Positions 21,721 to 36,700 of a DNA stretch of 64,000 nucleotides are shown piece after piece. Position 1 is the first letter of the stretch; every line of letters starts with the position of its first letter. The position numbers and the translations under genes are program-made. The notes below the pieces were generated by a model. That model did no database searches and had not been told where the DNA came from. It saw only the letters and a program-made list of their open reading frames with translations. This DNA is from Anticarsia gemmatalis (lineage: Eukaryota > Arthropoda > Insecta > Lepidoptera > Erebidae): contig NC_134776.1 in the NCBI RefSeq assembly GCF_050436995.1, positions 16,037,001 to 16,101,000 of the forward strand. Direction: 5' to 3'.

Positions 21721-24700
21721 ATGACGGCTACGGGAGCTAAAGAAAAAATTGAGTAAGTTTTAATTTCCTTTTTTTTTCTTTTAAGCAGCTGCGCGCGTTA
21801 TTTCCTCTTTTAATTAATGCATATTCCGAAATTTTAATTTTATATTATGTGTAATTTATAGCGAAATTAATTTAATTGTTACTTTGATAATATCCTTTAT
21901 GAGTAAGGCGTCTTCTAGACTAGAATAATGTTGTAGAATGCTTTTATTTTTCAATAACTTTTAATTCAGTTTTCTTCAAAACTAATAGTTTTTAATTCAT
22001 ATAACATAGTTTAAAAATACGGGACTTGCTTTCTTTTCACGTTCAGTTGAAGTATAATATCAATATAATATCTCAATGCATTCCTTGTCAGTACAAACTA
22101 AACAACATTGCACAATCCTTATCCTAAAAAACTTAAAAAATGTGCAACAAAAAAATTAACCCCCTTCAACTTGCTCAACCATTGCGCAATTTTGAACAAC
22201 CCTATACACATAATAATATTGTGTAATATAATTAATTTATGGCTCGCCTTATTATTATACCTATAAAAACAATTTAAAAATAATATACATACATCAAATT
22301 ATATCATGAAAATATGCTAATTGTAGTCATAAATAATATTATTATTCTTATTAATCATTTGTAAAAACCAACTAAAGAAAAATATTATAATATAGTAGAT
22401 TAACCTTATTTTGAGTGTTATTAATAATAAGTATATCATAAAGAATAAAAATGTTATGAGCATTATATAAAATCTAAAATAAATATTAAGTACAAATAAA
22501 TTCATTAATATACTCAAATAAATTATATTTTAATATAATATTACTCTAAACAATCAGTCTCATATTATTTTAAAAACTTAACTTAAAACTTTAACTTTGA
22601 AAACCCGTTACGTAGGAAAAGATAATTTAATTTACTTTTTTTAAACATTAGTTTTTATAGTTGTGTTTATTCATTATAATTCTTTAAAGTGTATGAAATA
22701 AATAGGTAGCAAAGAGATCCTTGCGATTTAATGGCGATCTGTTTCAATTAGCGCTTGTAAAAATTAATGTCTTTATAAATGAAACTGGCATCTATCTTTT
22801 AATATTTTATACTTCATTGTTTACTAACTATAGAAGTATTCTTCAAGTACTATAACAAATGATAATATTTAATATAGACTCCCAGGCTCCTTCCGTGTTT
22901 TAAATTATTATGACGTCAGTTAGTCGTCATAATAATTTATTTATTACATACCTAAAATCACGCCTTCTTCTCATAGAAAAATATATTATTCTTTTATTAA
23001 TGAAACTGTAAAAAGAATCTGCTAATCTTATGTATGCAAATGTTGCGAATTTTGATAATTCGGCACACAGATAGTTTATGACCTGGATACGATAATTCTT
23101 ATCCCGGGAAACTTTTCTCGGACAGGATGGAGTCGCAGGCAGTAGCTCGTAATTTTTATATTAGTATAATTTGAATTTTGTCCACTATTGTATATCCCGT
23201 AAACATATTTTATAAGGGAAATATTAACTTTTAATACTATCACTGGTTTTTGATATTATTGCCCCTTACATCTTTATAAAATCTGAAAAGTTCTTGCTCT
23301 TTATTAATAAGCATAAATTATTTATCTAGCAAAGAAATTCTACTACCAAATGCGCTACTATCCAGTAATTTTCTCGTGTAAACTGCTCGACTGCGTACGA
23401 AATGATCAATTATTTCACGCACTTTGAACTAATCAATTATCTCATGGCTTTTGTTATATTATTGTAAAGTTATGTACAGTTAAATACTTAAGTACCAAGT
23501 ACCTGTAATTATTAAAAAAACATATATTATGACTAAATAGTATAGCACAGCACTATATAAAATTATTAATAAGTAACGCATAATTATCAATACGTTATAC
23601 TCGTATATATGTTACTGTAAAAGCCCGGACTGTGGTAAATCCTAAGATTTTCCGGTATATCCTAAGATTTACCAACTCTCAATGGTAAAAGTCCGAACAA
23701 TCCTTTTATTTCGAACTTTTACCCCTATTCACTTGGTAAATCTTAGGATATACCTCAAGGGCAGGTAAATGTAGGTAATATAAAATAATTTTATAGTTAT
23801 AAAGAAGGAGTTTTGGGCAAACCGACAAGGGTAGGTTAGGTTAGAAGGCTGAGGTGGGAGCGAGCGAAGCGAAGCTCCCACCTCAGCCTTCGTGGTTATT
23901 TTTTTTTAAACCACCCAGAAGGAGGAGCCCCGCGAAGCGGGGTTCCGGCGACATCTTCAAACTCTCATTATAACTATATTACGGCATATAATTATATCCC
24001 TAACAATATCATTATATTACGGCTCAAACACATGATAATCAACTTTTACCGTGTCGTTATGTAAATCCTAAGATTTGCCAATTAAATGGTGGTAAAAGTT
24101 CGAAATAAAAGAACGTTCGGACTTTTACCATTGAGAGTTGGTAAATCTTAGGTTTTACCGGAAAATCTTAGGATATACCACAGTTCGGGCTTTTACAGTA
24201 ACATATATACTTCATACATAATAGCACGTCTTATTTCCATAGAAGTAGGCAGAGACCAAAGAAGGCCACTTGGTACCTACGATTTCATTCTGGTACAAAC
24301 TTTCCTTGCCTCATTCACATCCATACATCTTGCTATTGTAATGTATAGTGCAATGTAAAAAACCTTAATCCATTGAAACATATCCTGAAATAAGGTAGGG
24401 GTAGTGCCTTAAGTCCATAACGATGACCACGTGGGATTGAAAGCTGTTAATCCTTTTAAGAACTAATTAGAGATATGTATAGAACTCTCAGACATGCAGG
24501 GTTCCTTCACTATATTTTTTTAATAGTGTACTAGATGCAAAAGACTTAGCGTATTTGTTCTTCAATGTTTTTGATAAAGACAATTGATATACTGCCAAAG
24601 TAGCCTACTTTAATATGTAATTGTATAGTATAGGTATATAGTCATCAAAAGTACTATCCCCCGGTTTCTGAGGTACATTTAGCGGTAGTTTATCTATTCT

Positions 24701-27700
24701 TATTAGTAGCGTTTAAACTCATATAAAAAAACGGTATTGAATAGATAAACTACCGTCAAAAGTACTCAGAAACCGGGGGTATGTCTTCACATGATTGTAG
24801 TATACCATCTTCGATTGCTGAGATATAAGACACAAGTCATACGAAATAATTAAATAGACTCTGGTTGTAATTAGCGTTCATTTATATTATTGTCGATACC
24901 TAACTAACTTGTTCACGAGGTTACGCCACATTGTTTTTTTAAGTCCTTCAGAATATAATCTATGACGCTGACAGAGTTTGTACAAATGTTAAGCTTCAAC
25001 CAGTGAGGCTCTTTCGGTACTTGTAGAAGTTAAAATGCCAAATTTTATAGTAATAGATTTTGTTATTTTACGTCAAAACGGAACAAACATACTCACCTTG
25101 CATTTAAAGTATCAGTAGATATTTCATGCTTACACAATATTATTAGCATTAATCTCATATTCCGCACATTCTCCAATTTATACAGTAAGCGAAATAACAG
25201 CAACCTAAGTACCTAATCCATTGTTTATATTGAAACATAGTATCAAATGTACGACGTAAAATATCAAACTTATTCCTGAAACCACGATATATGATACGGG
25301 GGACTTGGCGGTACACTCTAGGGAAATTGTTATGCAATATGCACAGAAATTGCATTAGTCTGGATGACAAATTCTGATTGTTTGAATACTAGGAATTGTA
25401 ACTTTATACTCTACAATGTATCGCCGACAAATTAGTTTGAACCAATCATAATAACATGCATACATATCGGGTTTCTTATTCCCGAAGGTAGACAAAGTTG
25501 TATGAAATACACCCGCGTTTCGCAATTTACAGTTCCAGTCTGTATAGTAGGGGGCGAACTTTTTACGCGGAGTATCCAATTGGAGGTACCGCGTCCTGGC
25601 CACTTTATGGTGAGTGTTGAAGGAACACCGTCAGGTTTTTAGTCGGTATGCCCAAATTTAAAAGCTGGAATGCCTAGCCGGCGGGAGAGCCCCACAGACC
25701 CCCGCTACCTCCCTGGAGCGGGACATGCAGTAATGCATTTTCCTGAAAAAAAAAGGGGCGAACTTTACCAAACTCTGGAATACCATTAGAATAAGCTTAT
25801 ATATGATAGAAACACCGGGACCATTTTATCCAACCTGAGAGTGGAATCCCAGACTCCGAAATCCTGCTGATTTCGGGGTCTGATTCAATCAATATTAACT
25901 ATCAAAACTATTGAGACAAATCCATTAGCAAAAATTGAATCGTCGCGTTGTCCAAATATAAGATACATTTTGAAACATTTTTCATAATGAATTGTTAAAT
26001 AATCGTACACTTATTCATGTGGATTGATATACTATAGCTGACCCGCGCAACTTCGCTTGCGTTACATAAGAGAATCATAATTTTTCCCATTTTTGTAACA
26101 TTTTTCACTGGTACTCTGCTCCTATTGGTCTTGGCGTGATGATATATAGCGTATAGCCTTCCTCGATAAATGGACCAGTAGTTCCCGAGTTAGCGCGTTC
26201 AAACAAACAAACAAACAAACCCTTCAGCTTTATAATATTAGTATAGATTGTTTATAATAATTGCAAAAACGGCCATTGCGTTTGCCATTTTTATAAATGA
26301 TCAATTTTAACAGACTTTCAAATAGAAAAACAGTACCATTAATAATTTGATTCGAAGATTCAATATTATATGCTTTGTCTGTTCCCGAGTAACTGAATGC
26401 TTGGCGGTTTATTATTTATACTTACATAAATATATTTAAAAGATTATAATAATTATATATTTCTTTATAATCGTCTAGTAAACAATGTATGAGCGTGTCG
26501 TGCCTTTAATTGAGCGGTACTGTATAAGTAACGTCAAATTAAAATGCCCTACTTTAAATCAACTACGAGGAACATTAATTTGCGCCTGAAATTGTTGTTT
26601 TACATTGTTGTACTCTGAATTTGATATAAAGCTTTAAATTGATTATGTAAGACTAGCTCTTGCCCACAGCACTGTCCGCGTGTACAATAGTATTAATAAT
26701 ATGGCTTACTATCATAGCATAGTTCCCGTTCTCGTGAGATTTTAGAAATAATTATCATGCCCTTTTTTAGATTATAAACTACTAGCTGACCCGCGCAACT
26801 TCGCTTGCGACACATAAGAGAGAATGGGTCATAATTTTCCCCCGTTTTTGTAACATTTTTTACTGGTACTCTGCTCCCATTGGTCGTAGCGTGATGATAT
26901 ATAGCCTATAGCCTTCTCCGATAAATGGGCTATCTAACACTGAAATAATTTTTCAAATCGGACCAGTAGTTCTTGAGATTGGCGCGTTCAAACAAACAAA
27001 CAAACAATCAAACTCTTCAGCTTTATAATATATCATACCTAACCTTTTCAGTGGTTTAGGCATGAAGGGAAGCTGACAGACAGATAGAGCTACTTTCGCA
27101 TTGATGATTATGAATTAGTACCTGGGTATTATGATTAAAATAACGCTTACACATTTACTTATATTACTATCGCTAGGCAACTCAGTGCATGTCAAAATAT
27201 AACACCAAATTACCTCATCATGTTCAGTCATTTGTTCATAAAAATGTTACAAAGCCCAGTGACTTTGATATTAATTAAACTAACTTATAGTCTATATCTA
27301 GATGACTGGAAACCCAATAAAGACAAAGGCATTCGCTACAAGTAAAATGTAGACAGCAAAATTCATACCCCGGCAGTGCCACAGCTTGAAGGAATTCATT
27401 CATTATAATTTAATTTGCGTCTCTGCACTACACAGGTGCTGAAACTTTCACGTTGCCCTTTCCATAAGGACAAAAGCTCGAGTCGTGATTCATTTACTCG
27501 ACTTGTTTGCTTGATCGAGTAAAACTAAGTGAGTTCGAAGCTCACTACTTCAGAAACTGATTTAATTATCAGTTGTTGACAATGGTTGTCTGATTATGTC
27601 CTATATTTTTGCTTTAATTATAATATAACGTTTTTTTAACATGTGTTTATTTGTTACAGAAAAACGCATGAAAATGAGGTGAAGGTGTCATTTCTTGAAA

Positions 27701-30700
27701 TCGTAAGTATCTTAAAAAAGTTGTTATCTATTTCGTAGTAAATACGAGTATATTAGGTACACATGCGTTTAATGAGCGCGTCAAATTTAAGAATGCCCTA
27801 AAACGATAGCTTCTACGTCCTTATCGATTTTTCAACGAATATCAAATTGAAAAAAAAATATAGTTCAGTAAAATATAATAAAATTATCTTTTCCCTTCAT
27901 AAAATTGTTGTCAAGCTTTCTATGACATAGGCATAGGTACCCGAAAAGCATAATTATTTTTTTCCTGAAAATATCATATTTTTCCGACTACCACTAAACT
28001 ATTCTACCGTTTTATTCTGGCGACTAATTTATTTAAGATTCTTTAGTCAGATACAAGCAGGCACTAGTTGCAACGGAAAGCTAGGCTTTAGAAATAGATC
28101 AGTGTTATCTCTGTGCATAATCAGATAAGGAGTTATATGTGCAGCTGACCGGTATCGCATTGATAATGACCTCGGTAACTACTTCATGTTCGAGTACCAT
28201 ACAGCTGATGCAGGACATACAGACATTTTATATAATACCTACACTTACAATATCGCGTCTGTTGTACCAGAGGGTGAAATACACCCATCTAGATCTAACA
28301 TATTATTATGTATATAGATCACGCCTGTTATAACCAAAAGTTTAAGCAGAGGAGTATGTACTCCACCCGCGTTTAACGATGGACAAAGTTAGTCCTTCGT
28401 TATAGAGAGCAAACTGATTGTCATACACTTAGCACGTATATATTGACAAATTTAATGCAAAGTAAAGGTCTCCATCACACACGGTCACCGTCCATTTCTG
28501 CCATCCGTTCAGTCCAAAATCCTCAATTCACTCAAAAGTGAATGCCTTGGAAACATCTTATAGAAATGGAAACCGGATCCCAGAGTTTCCGTAAATCAAT
28601 TCAAACACAAACCTCACTCATTCATTTCTGTAATAATATACTAACCATTTTCTTCCTGCACAACCTCCACAGTTTCAATATGGATCAGCCGTAGAGAAGA
28701 CAGCCACATTCATTGGCATTATTCTGGGTATGCTCAGCGGTGGAGGTATCACCTTCAATCTGATACAGCTTGGGGAACTCAGCACTGCCTTTGTAGAACG
28801 AACCAGCCCGACAGACCGGCTCAGTACTTACTTACCAATATTGTCTTTCTTCGGTGGTGGGAGACAACTGTGAGTTTGCACCATTTTATAATTTTAAAAG
28901 CACAATTCTCTACGATTGGAAACATCGAGTGTCGAGAGTTTGACATTTAAAATGTACTACCAAAATAGTTTCTACAACGCCAGCTAGAGGCGCTGAGCCA
29001 ATTGTCATAGAAAATTCTTCGATAGGTAACCGGTTGCCAGTAGTCAATTGTGGTAGAGAATCGCGGTACAGAAATGTTGCTGTAACTTTGGTAATTCTAT
29101 TGACTATCGACTAGTTATCAACCAATTTTGTAAAAATAGAAAAAGTAAACAGATTTTTAATGTCAGACTCTTCATACTCAATATTCCCGGCTGCAGAAAA
29201 TTGCGCTACAGATATCCTAGACCTTGTCCATGGTGGTCTATACTTATATATATAAGCTATAGTTGTGTTAAATTCTTCTCGACAGCAGCTTTCGTCACTA
29301 CATAATTTGCTTAAATAAAAAAGTAATTGTCAGGATACCTAAAACCTGGTACTGCTCTTAGTAAAATCGCCTTGCCTTGGTTTTTATTTCAAACTGTACA
29401 AAGGTTTCATCCGTACCCAGGTCTTTCTAATTGCTTTGTTAATTTCATTCAGACAAAATGCGTCCCGCGAGGAGAGGATGGCGGCGTTAATGGAAGATGC
29501 AAAAGCTTTGGCGATAGGAACGTATGTCAGTGTGACACTGTCACTTGTCTTCATCACCTTGTCGGCTGCTCTGATCAATTGGAGTGCTTTGCGTCAGGTA
29601 AGAAATATTCACTGCTCATCTTTTTTTATCATTATCTTTTTTCACATTTACTCAAGACGCAGGAGACCAAAATGAAGGCAGCAGGATGACCTGGAAGGCT
29701 ATCATGTATTTCAGTTGACATTTGTAAGCCACTTTGCTGAACTTGGTTTTCTCCCTAAGATTATAGTGATTAACACGTTACGTTAAAGCAGTGATGTACT
29801 TAATAGCGATCACCAAGTTGACGTACACAATATCAACTGAGATACGTGATAAGCCCACTGAACGCATCTGAGTAGGACTGGTCGGCACCTGCTGCCGATA
29901 GGGAGATTTGGAAAAAAGGGAGGGAGAAACCTTTGCTCACGAGTGAGACGCTCAAAAAGACTAACAACAACAAAAGTATAGTCAATTTTACACAAAAAAC
30001 AATTGTGCACAAAAATATTAAAAAAGAACATTTTAGCAAAAGTTTAAAGGTTTTAATAGCTCAAATATGAAGTAGCTTTAAATATCGCAGCGAAATGCAA
30101 CGCGTACAAACGTGTAGCTCTCTCCCAAGCAATTAATTTCACCGAAATTCATACAAGCCAGTCCATCACTGTCAGTAGTTGCGTCGAACAATTTGGCGTC
30201 CGGTATTGGGTTTAACCTCAGAGCTTTGTTGAATGTAGGGACTCCATTCCCTTGTTCGGTCAGGAGACAAATATATTTTCTCAAATATCACGAAAGAAAC
30301 AATCCATTTCCTTTTTATTGTCAAAATAAATAAATATTATTTCAACAGATAACAACAATACGAATGCTGTTTCTCAAAGCTGTTCTTCGTCAAGATATGT
30401 CCTGGTTTGATACAGACACGGAATTTAACCTCGCATCGAAGATGTCCGAGTAAGTATATTGTCCACACTTCGCTATACAAGACTACGACTAGAAAGACAT
30501 TGGGCGAAGCAAAAAATTGGGGACAGATGTCGCATTGCCTTCCCCGAATGTTGTGCGTCCTTGACCGGTTTTCCCCTGCTTCTTTTTTATCCAGCTTGTT
30601 GTAAACATAAGACCTCAAGTAATTATGTCTTTGTTTTGTTGCCAGGAATTTGACGAAATTAAAGGACGGAATGGGTGAAAAACTGGCCGTTGTGTCCAAC

Positions 30701-33700
30701 TTGATGGGCACAGCTATTCTCTGCATCTGTATCGCGTTCCCTCTGGGCTGGAACCTGGCTCTCGCGTGCGCCACCGTGATGCCCTTCTCCATCGCATCGT
30801 CAGTTGCTCTCTCCAATGTAAGTACTTTGTTTACTATTTATAGTAACAAACTAAAAAATTGAGATGAAGTAAACAGTTTTATTAATTAGCGATCAACTTT
30901 TAATGGATTTATAATGGACTGCTGATAAAAGGGCCGTATGTTATATGAACTAGGCCCAAACACACTAAAGAGATTTCGTAGTGCGTCTGCGCTGCGTTGC
31001 TCTGTCTTGTGTAATCTGTTGTCATGACAACAACGGACATCTAACATATTGCAGAAGAGAAACTGGTGGGAGATGTGGTTAAAATCTGCACGCTTTAGAA
31101 CTGCATACTGTATAAGGCAATTGCAGAAAATTCATTACAAGTACATTTGTGCAAATCATCCCATTAAGTAACGTTATCAAAGTATCTCTATTCGATTATG
31201 ACAATAGGATGTTATGACAACTCTCGAGATTCTCCGTGTTATCTTATCTTCATAAAATAACTGTTATAAACAGCATTAAAGATACGTTTGTTCGCACGTG
31301 TTTTACACTCTAAATGGATTTGTAACAAGAACCTACTAAGTTCCTGTGTATGCTTTCTTTATAGTATCAAACGAAATCATCAGCTCGCGAAATGGAATCC
31401 TACAGTCAGGCTGGCAAACATGCGGAAGAAATCATGAAATCTGTAAAGACTGTTGTAGCTTTTGGAGGCGAGAGTAAGGAAGTGGATAGGTAAGACTCCG
31501 TCCTTATGAACATAAACACTACATTGATGTATTGTCATGTCTCACCGCTTGTGTTATTGTACATGTGATCACAAATTTCTTCGAATGTTATACCCATTGA
31601 AGTGCTCTAAGGGTTCCAGCTAGATTGTTTGCAGTAACATGAAGTTTATTAAAGATTCTCTTCTTATCACTACACATGTCCTATTTCGTTTAAAATATTC
31701 ATATATTATTATTTTACAAAAGAAACTAGTTGTAACCTGTCTGATATAATATGTACACAAACAAATATTTTGATAATGAGCATGAAAAATTTAATGTTAT
31801 TGTAAAAATGTTATGTTTTATGATTCATCGTCATTGTTATTTCCCAAAGAGTTAATCCTCCTGAGATTGTTCGTGAGCGTTATCATGGTAACAACAGACA
31901 TCACCACTCGTCTACAGTTGCAGTACTAACCACTATATCTTCATATTCGGATCATTTTATGTACACAGATTGCCCAATATATCCTTCCTAAGGCCCTGTC
32001 TGACGCCTTCTACGATCCCGAAAATCATATACCGACGTGTACCACCCCCATACTCATGAACAAAAACAAAATGACTCAGCTAATAGCAAGATATATACTT
32101 ACAAATTAACAAGCATCACTCGAAAGGATTATGTTGCGTTGCTTTCTGAGATCGTCGACTGAACGTGAAAACCCGAAGAATCACGAACCAAAGGGAACTT
32201 GAGAAGACATGATACTGGCACCGGAAGAAAATACATTTAAAATAAATATTATCAAGTATAAGACAACGAGCTATAAATAAAAACAGACAAGTGACAATAG
32301 CATGCTCAAAAATACGTAAATAAAATTGAATAAATATCCTGAAACATAAACGATTATATCACACTAAAGCTGAAGGCAAACATGACAATACAACAGGCAA
32401 TTTAGCAGACAATTATTGTGATTTTAGTACAATCTTGTGAGATAATAATATCCTGTTATCTGAAGTATTGTTGATACAGTATCTGTCTCGCTGTTCTTCT
32501 TTATCTGTCTTCAATTTTGTTACTCGTGCGTTAATTCCTCCTTTGCCGAAGTAAATATAAGCTGTCAGCTGCAGAATCGTCGTGTCACACACACGCACGG
32601 TTCAACAAGATCTCAAAACGGGACTCGCAGTGCTGTCAGTCGCGAAACCGCTTCGAGCTCTTGTTGAAATGTGCTTCAATAAGTGTGACGACATGAACTT
32701 CAATTACCAGAATCTTGAAGAAACTGCCCTGAACTTTTAGTAGAACACATGAAGATCAAGCAAACTAAAAAATGACAAACTCCACACATTCATTTGCTTG
32801 TACAATTCATGACTACTCTACAATTACTATGTTTTTTGTTTGTACACCTGTAAAAATACTAAATTATCGCTTAACTAACTCATATCGCTATTTCTGTGTC
32901 ATGCAGCCGAATGTAAGAACAGAATTCAATTTTAAGTAAAGCTCATAAGTATTTTTTGTCACTACGATACACATCGAAGTGACAAAGACAGCATGATACT
33001 TATAAGTCAGATACTTAAAGTTGAGGGACATTTTTGAATTCGGCAGATTGTACTTCGCAGTTAAACAAGTTCTATCATTACAGATACAGCGAGCTGTTGC
33101 AACCCGCCGAAGAGTACGGTCGCAAGCGAGGCTGGTACAACGGCCTGGGCAACGGCTTCAGCTGGATCCTTACCTACTGCCTCAATGCTATCGGTCTCGC
33201 GTACGGAACTAGGCTGGTTATCCAGGACATGTACAAACCTGATGACGAAAGGGTCTATGTTGTTGGAATCGTGTTCAGTGTAAGGACCTACTCGAGTTAA
33301 GATTCACAGCATCCTGACTTGCAGATCACGAGTATCATTCTCTTCATCGTTCTTCAAATAGTCATCATTGATTCGACGAAACATTTTCTTACAAAAGATT
33401 TCATGATTCTTTGAATTTCTTTCAGGTATTGTTCAATGTGTTCATGGCTACTCAATCTCTAACACTATGCGTACCACACATGGAGACGTTCGCGTCAGCC
33501 CGCGGTGCTGCTGCAAGTATCTTCTTCCTGCTACAAAGAAAACCAATCATAGACAGCTTTGATAAGAAAGGCACCTCACCGAGACGAGTATTGGGAGAAA
33601 TCAGCCTGGAAAATGTACACTTCTGTTATCCGTCAAGGCCAAATATTAAGGTACTATTATCACTATCATTACTCATTACAAATCGAGGATATTCGCAAGC

Positions 33701-36700
33701 AGATAATAAGCTATCCAGGCTTTTGTTTATAGTTATCATCTAAGCTAATATCCAACGATGAACAAAATAGCTCAAATTAATAAAATATATTTTTTCCACA
33801 GATTCTAAACGACTTCTCCATTCACATTAAACCTGGAGAATGTGTGGCACTTGTTGGATCATCTGGTTGCGGCAAGTCCACCATATTGCAGCTGCTGCAA
33901 AGACTGTACGATCCTCAAGCAGGCTCCGTGAAGTTAGATGGAAAAGACCTCAAAAATCTTAACCTGAGTTGGCTACGATCATCATTAGGTCTGTATAAAA
34001 GCTAAATTCCTAAGAAACGTGCAAAGGAGAAAGGAAATATCAACATATTATACTTTCTTTTGCCATAGGTGTGGTGGGACAAGAGCCAGTTCTATTCCGA
34101 GGCACAATATTCGAGAACATCGCAATTGGCTGTCCAGATGCAACATTAGAAGAAGTTCAACGAGTTGCAGCTATGGCTTATGCGCACGAATTCATTACCA
34201 ATCTACCAAAGGTAATTATTGTTCCAATTGTAGACTCGAGTCTTGATTTAAAGCAATGAGAATTTTTAAGACACGCTTTGTTATTTGTTACATGCTGAAT
34301 AACTTCTTTCATTTCAGGGTTATGACACAGTGATAGGTGAGCGTGGTGCATCTTTGTCTGGTGGTCAGAAGCAACGTATTGCGATCGCTCGCTCTTTGCT
34401 GCGGGAGCCGGCGGTGCTGTTGCTGGACGAGGCTACCTCCGCGCTCGACCCTCACTCCGAGCGACAGGTGCAGGCCGCGCTTGACCGTGCCAGTGTTGGA
34501 CGTACAACTATCATGGTTTCCCACCGGTAAGTAACAGGAACCAATACAGGAGAATTTTAATATCAAGTAGTTATGCATGAAAGAAAACTGCATATTTCAG
34601 TTTTGTTTTCAACTAACGCAAGAAACAAATTACAGATTGGCCACAATTGTAAACGCTGAGCGAATCATCTGTATGGATAAAGGAGCCATTGTAGAACAAG
34701 GCACGCATGAAGAACTAATGAAAACTAAAGGTAAGAATACAGTACAGCTTCATAATATGAAATAAAAAAATCTTATACACAGCAATCTTATGGCTAATCA
34801 TTTCGTAGGTTTCTATTACAAACTTGTAACTACTAACAACCATGGAAAGGAGAAAGAGAAATCCCTCGAAGAAATAGCGCCACTACCAGAAGAAGAAGAA
34901 GAAAACGCAGAAGAAGAAGGCACTGACGCAGGAACTGAGTCTAGCAAACCGCGTATAGAAGAAGCAAAGAATGAAGTAAAGATTGACGCGAGGAAACCTG
35001 AACGCCGGCGACTTCAGAAGCAGACATCAGTCAAAGGTAACCGCTACCAGTTTAATTTAACATACATTAACTGCATATTGTGCTAATCGAGTGTTGCTGA
35101 TCCATCCATTTATTGTTACGCTATAACGGTTTGATACTAAGTATAGGAAAAAAAAACAAGTATCTTACTAACTGGTTTCCATACTGACAAGTGTTTTATT
35201 CTATTTTATTACTCTTCAGAATTCCAAGACTGGATGACACCCCGTGGTTCCGTGACTTCAGCTATGTCTATTGGTTATCAAAGCTTCTTGATGAACGCTG
35301 ACGTCGAAAATAAGGAAGAAGATGAAGTAAGTTCATAATTGCTCACAGTTGGAAATAGAAAATCAATCAGCTACTCTAGTCCACACAACTACTTAACACA
35401 AAAAAGTCAAGGGATGCTTAGATGTAAAGCCTTTGAACGTAAACACCATATAAAATGACATTATTTGTAAAAAGCATTCGTTTTGTAGGAACACGAACCA
35501 GTAACTGGCTGGCAGATACTGAAGTTGAATTCACCGGAGTGGCTTTACATCACTATTGGATCAATTGCCGCGTTCACACAAGGAGGCTGTTTCCCAGTTT
35601 TCGCTCTTCTATTTGGTTACACAAGCGCAGTAAGTAAAGCAACCTCTCGATTTGGAAAGCACGTTAAATTGTGGGTCTCGGCTGTCATTTTTAAAGATCT
35701 TTGGCAGTCGTTGACAGTAGTCAAAAGCTTGAAGTCTGACATCCCGTCTTACCGAAGGGTATCATGTTATAACCCAAGTAACTGGGTTGTGGAGGTCCGA
35801 TAGGCAGTCGCTCCATGTAAATTACTGGTATCCAGCCGCATCCGGTGAGATTGGAAGCTGCTTCCAACATAGTTTGGAAGAAAGGGTAGGCGATGTCTTA
35901 TTTCCAAAAGTCTAAATGAAGAGGGAACTTTATCAAGTCTTGATGTTTTCAGATCTACATTCTAACGGATCACGATCAGATGCTATATTTAGCGGATCTA
36001 TACGCGGGCTTGTTCTTGATAGTAGCTGGTGTCGCTGGAACATGCATGTGCTTACAAAGTGCAACCTTTACCTCAGCTGGTTTAAAGATGACTTCGCGTT
36101 TACGGATCCAGTATTTCACAGCTTTGCTAAGACAGGTGAGATGAAAGAAATCATGATATTCCTCACTAGCCCCAAAGAGAAATTGTAATGCCTTAAATTC
36201 TTTTCATTTTGTCCTTTAGGAAATTGGGTATTATGATAAACAAAGCAACACAGTAGGAGCAATTTGCGCAAGATTGAGTGGAGACACGGCAGAAGTCCAG
36301 GGTGCTACTGGTCTGAGGATCGGTATCATCTTGCAGGGAGTCAGCTCAGTGATCATCGGAATACTCATGGGATTCGCTTACGATTGGAAGTTAACTCTTG
36401 TGTCTTCTGCTTTCTTACCTCTTGTAAGTATTACAAAACGACGGTTTCTGCATTTCATAGTGATATTTTGAAAATATGTGTAATTTTCAATACTCAGCTA
36501 GAAATGATGAAACGAAACTCTTTCTTTATACTTTTTCTATCTCTCACCAATATCACAAGGTCCCGATTCCGATGAAATAAGAAGACGAGTAAGAACAAAC
36601 TTAACTTTACATAATCTTTTCGTGTAATCTTCAGATGGTGGGAAGTATTTGGCTAGAGAGTCGTATGTCGCGACAATCTCAGGAAGACGAGCGCCAGGCC

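Larger units (their letters stand above)
21753..27659. other. ABCB-B intron 1 (5.9 kb)
   Basis: GT at 21753 and AG at 27658-27659. It contains very AT-rich sequence (22200-22520), a perfect hairpin at 22901-22938, a 608-bp foldback element, a TA-flanked MITE, a retrotransposon insertion with a 12-bp duplication, and two Helitrons. No gene is seen. Large first introns often hold enhancers, but nothing here identifies one. Confidence 0.7.

Noticed and set aside
30337..30816. 159-codon minus-strand frame as a gene
   Set aside because: It runs antisense across two ABCB-B exons and the intron between them. The plus-strand exons fit the transporter and its splice sites exactly.
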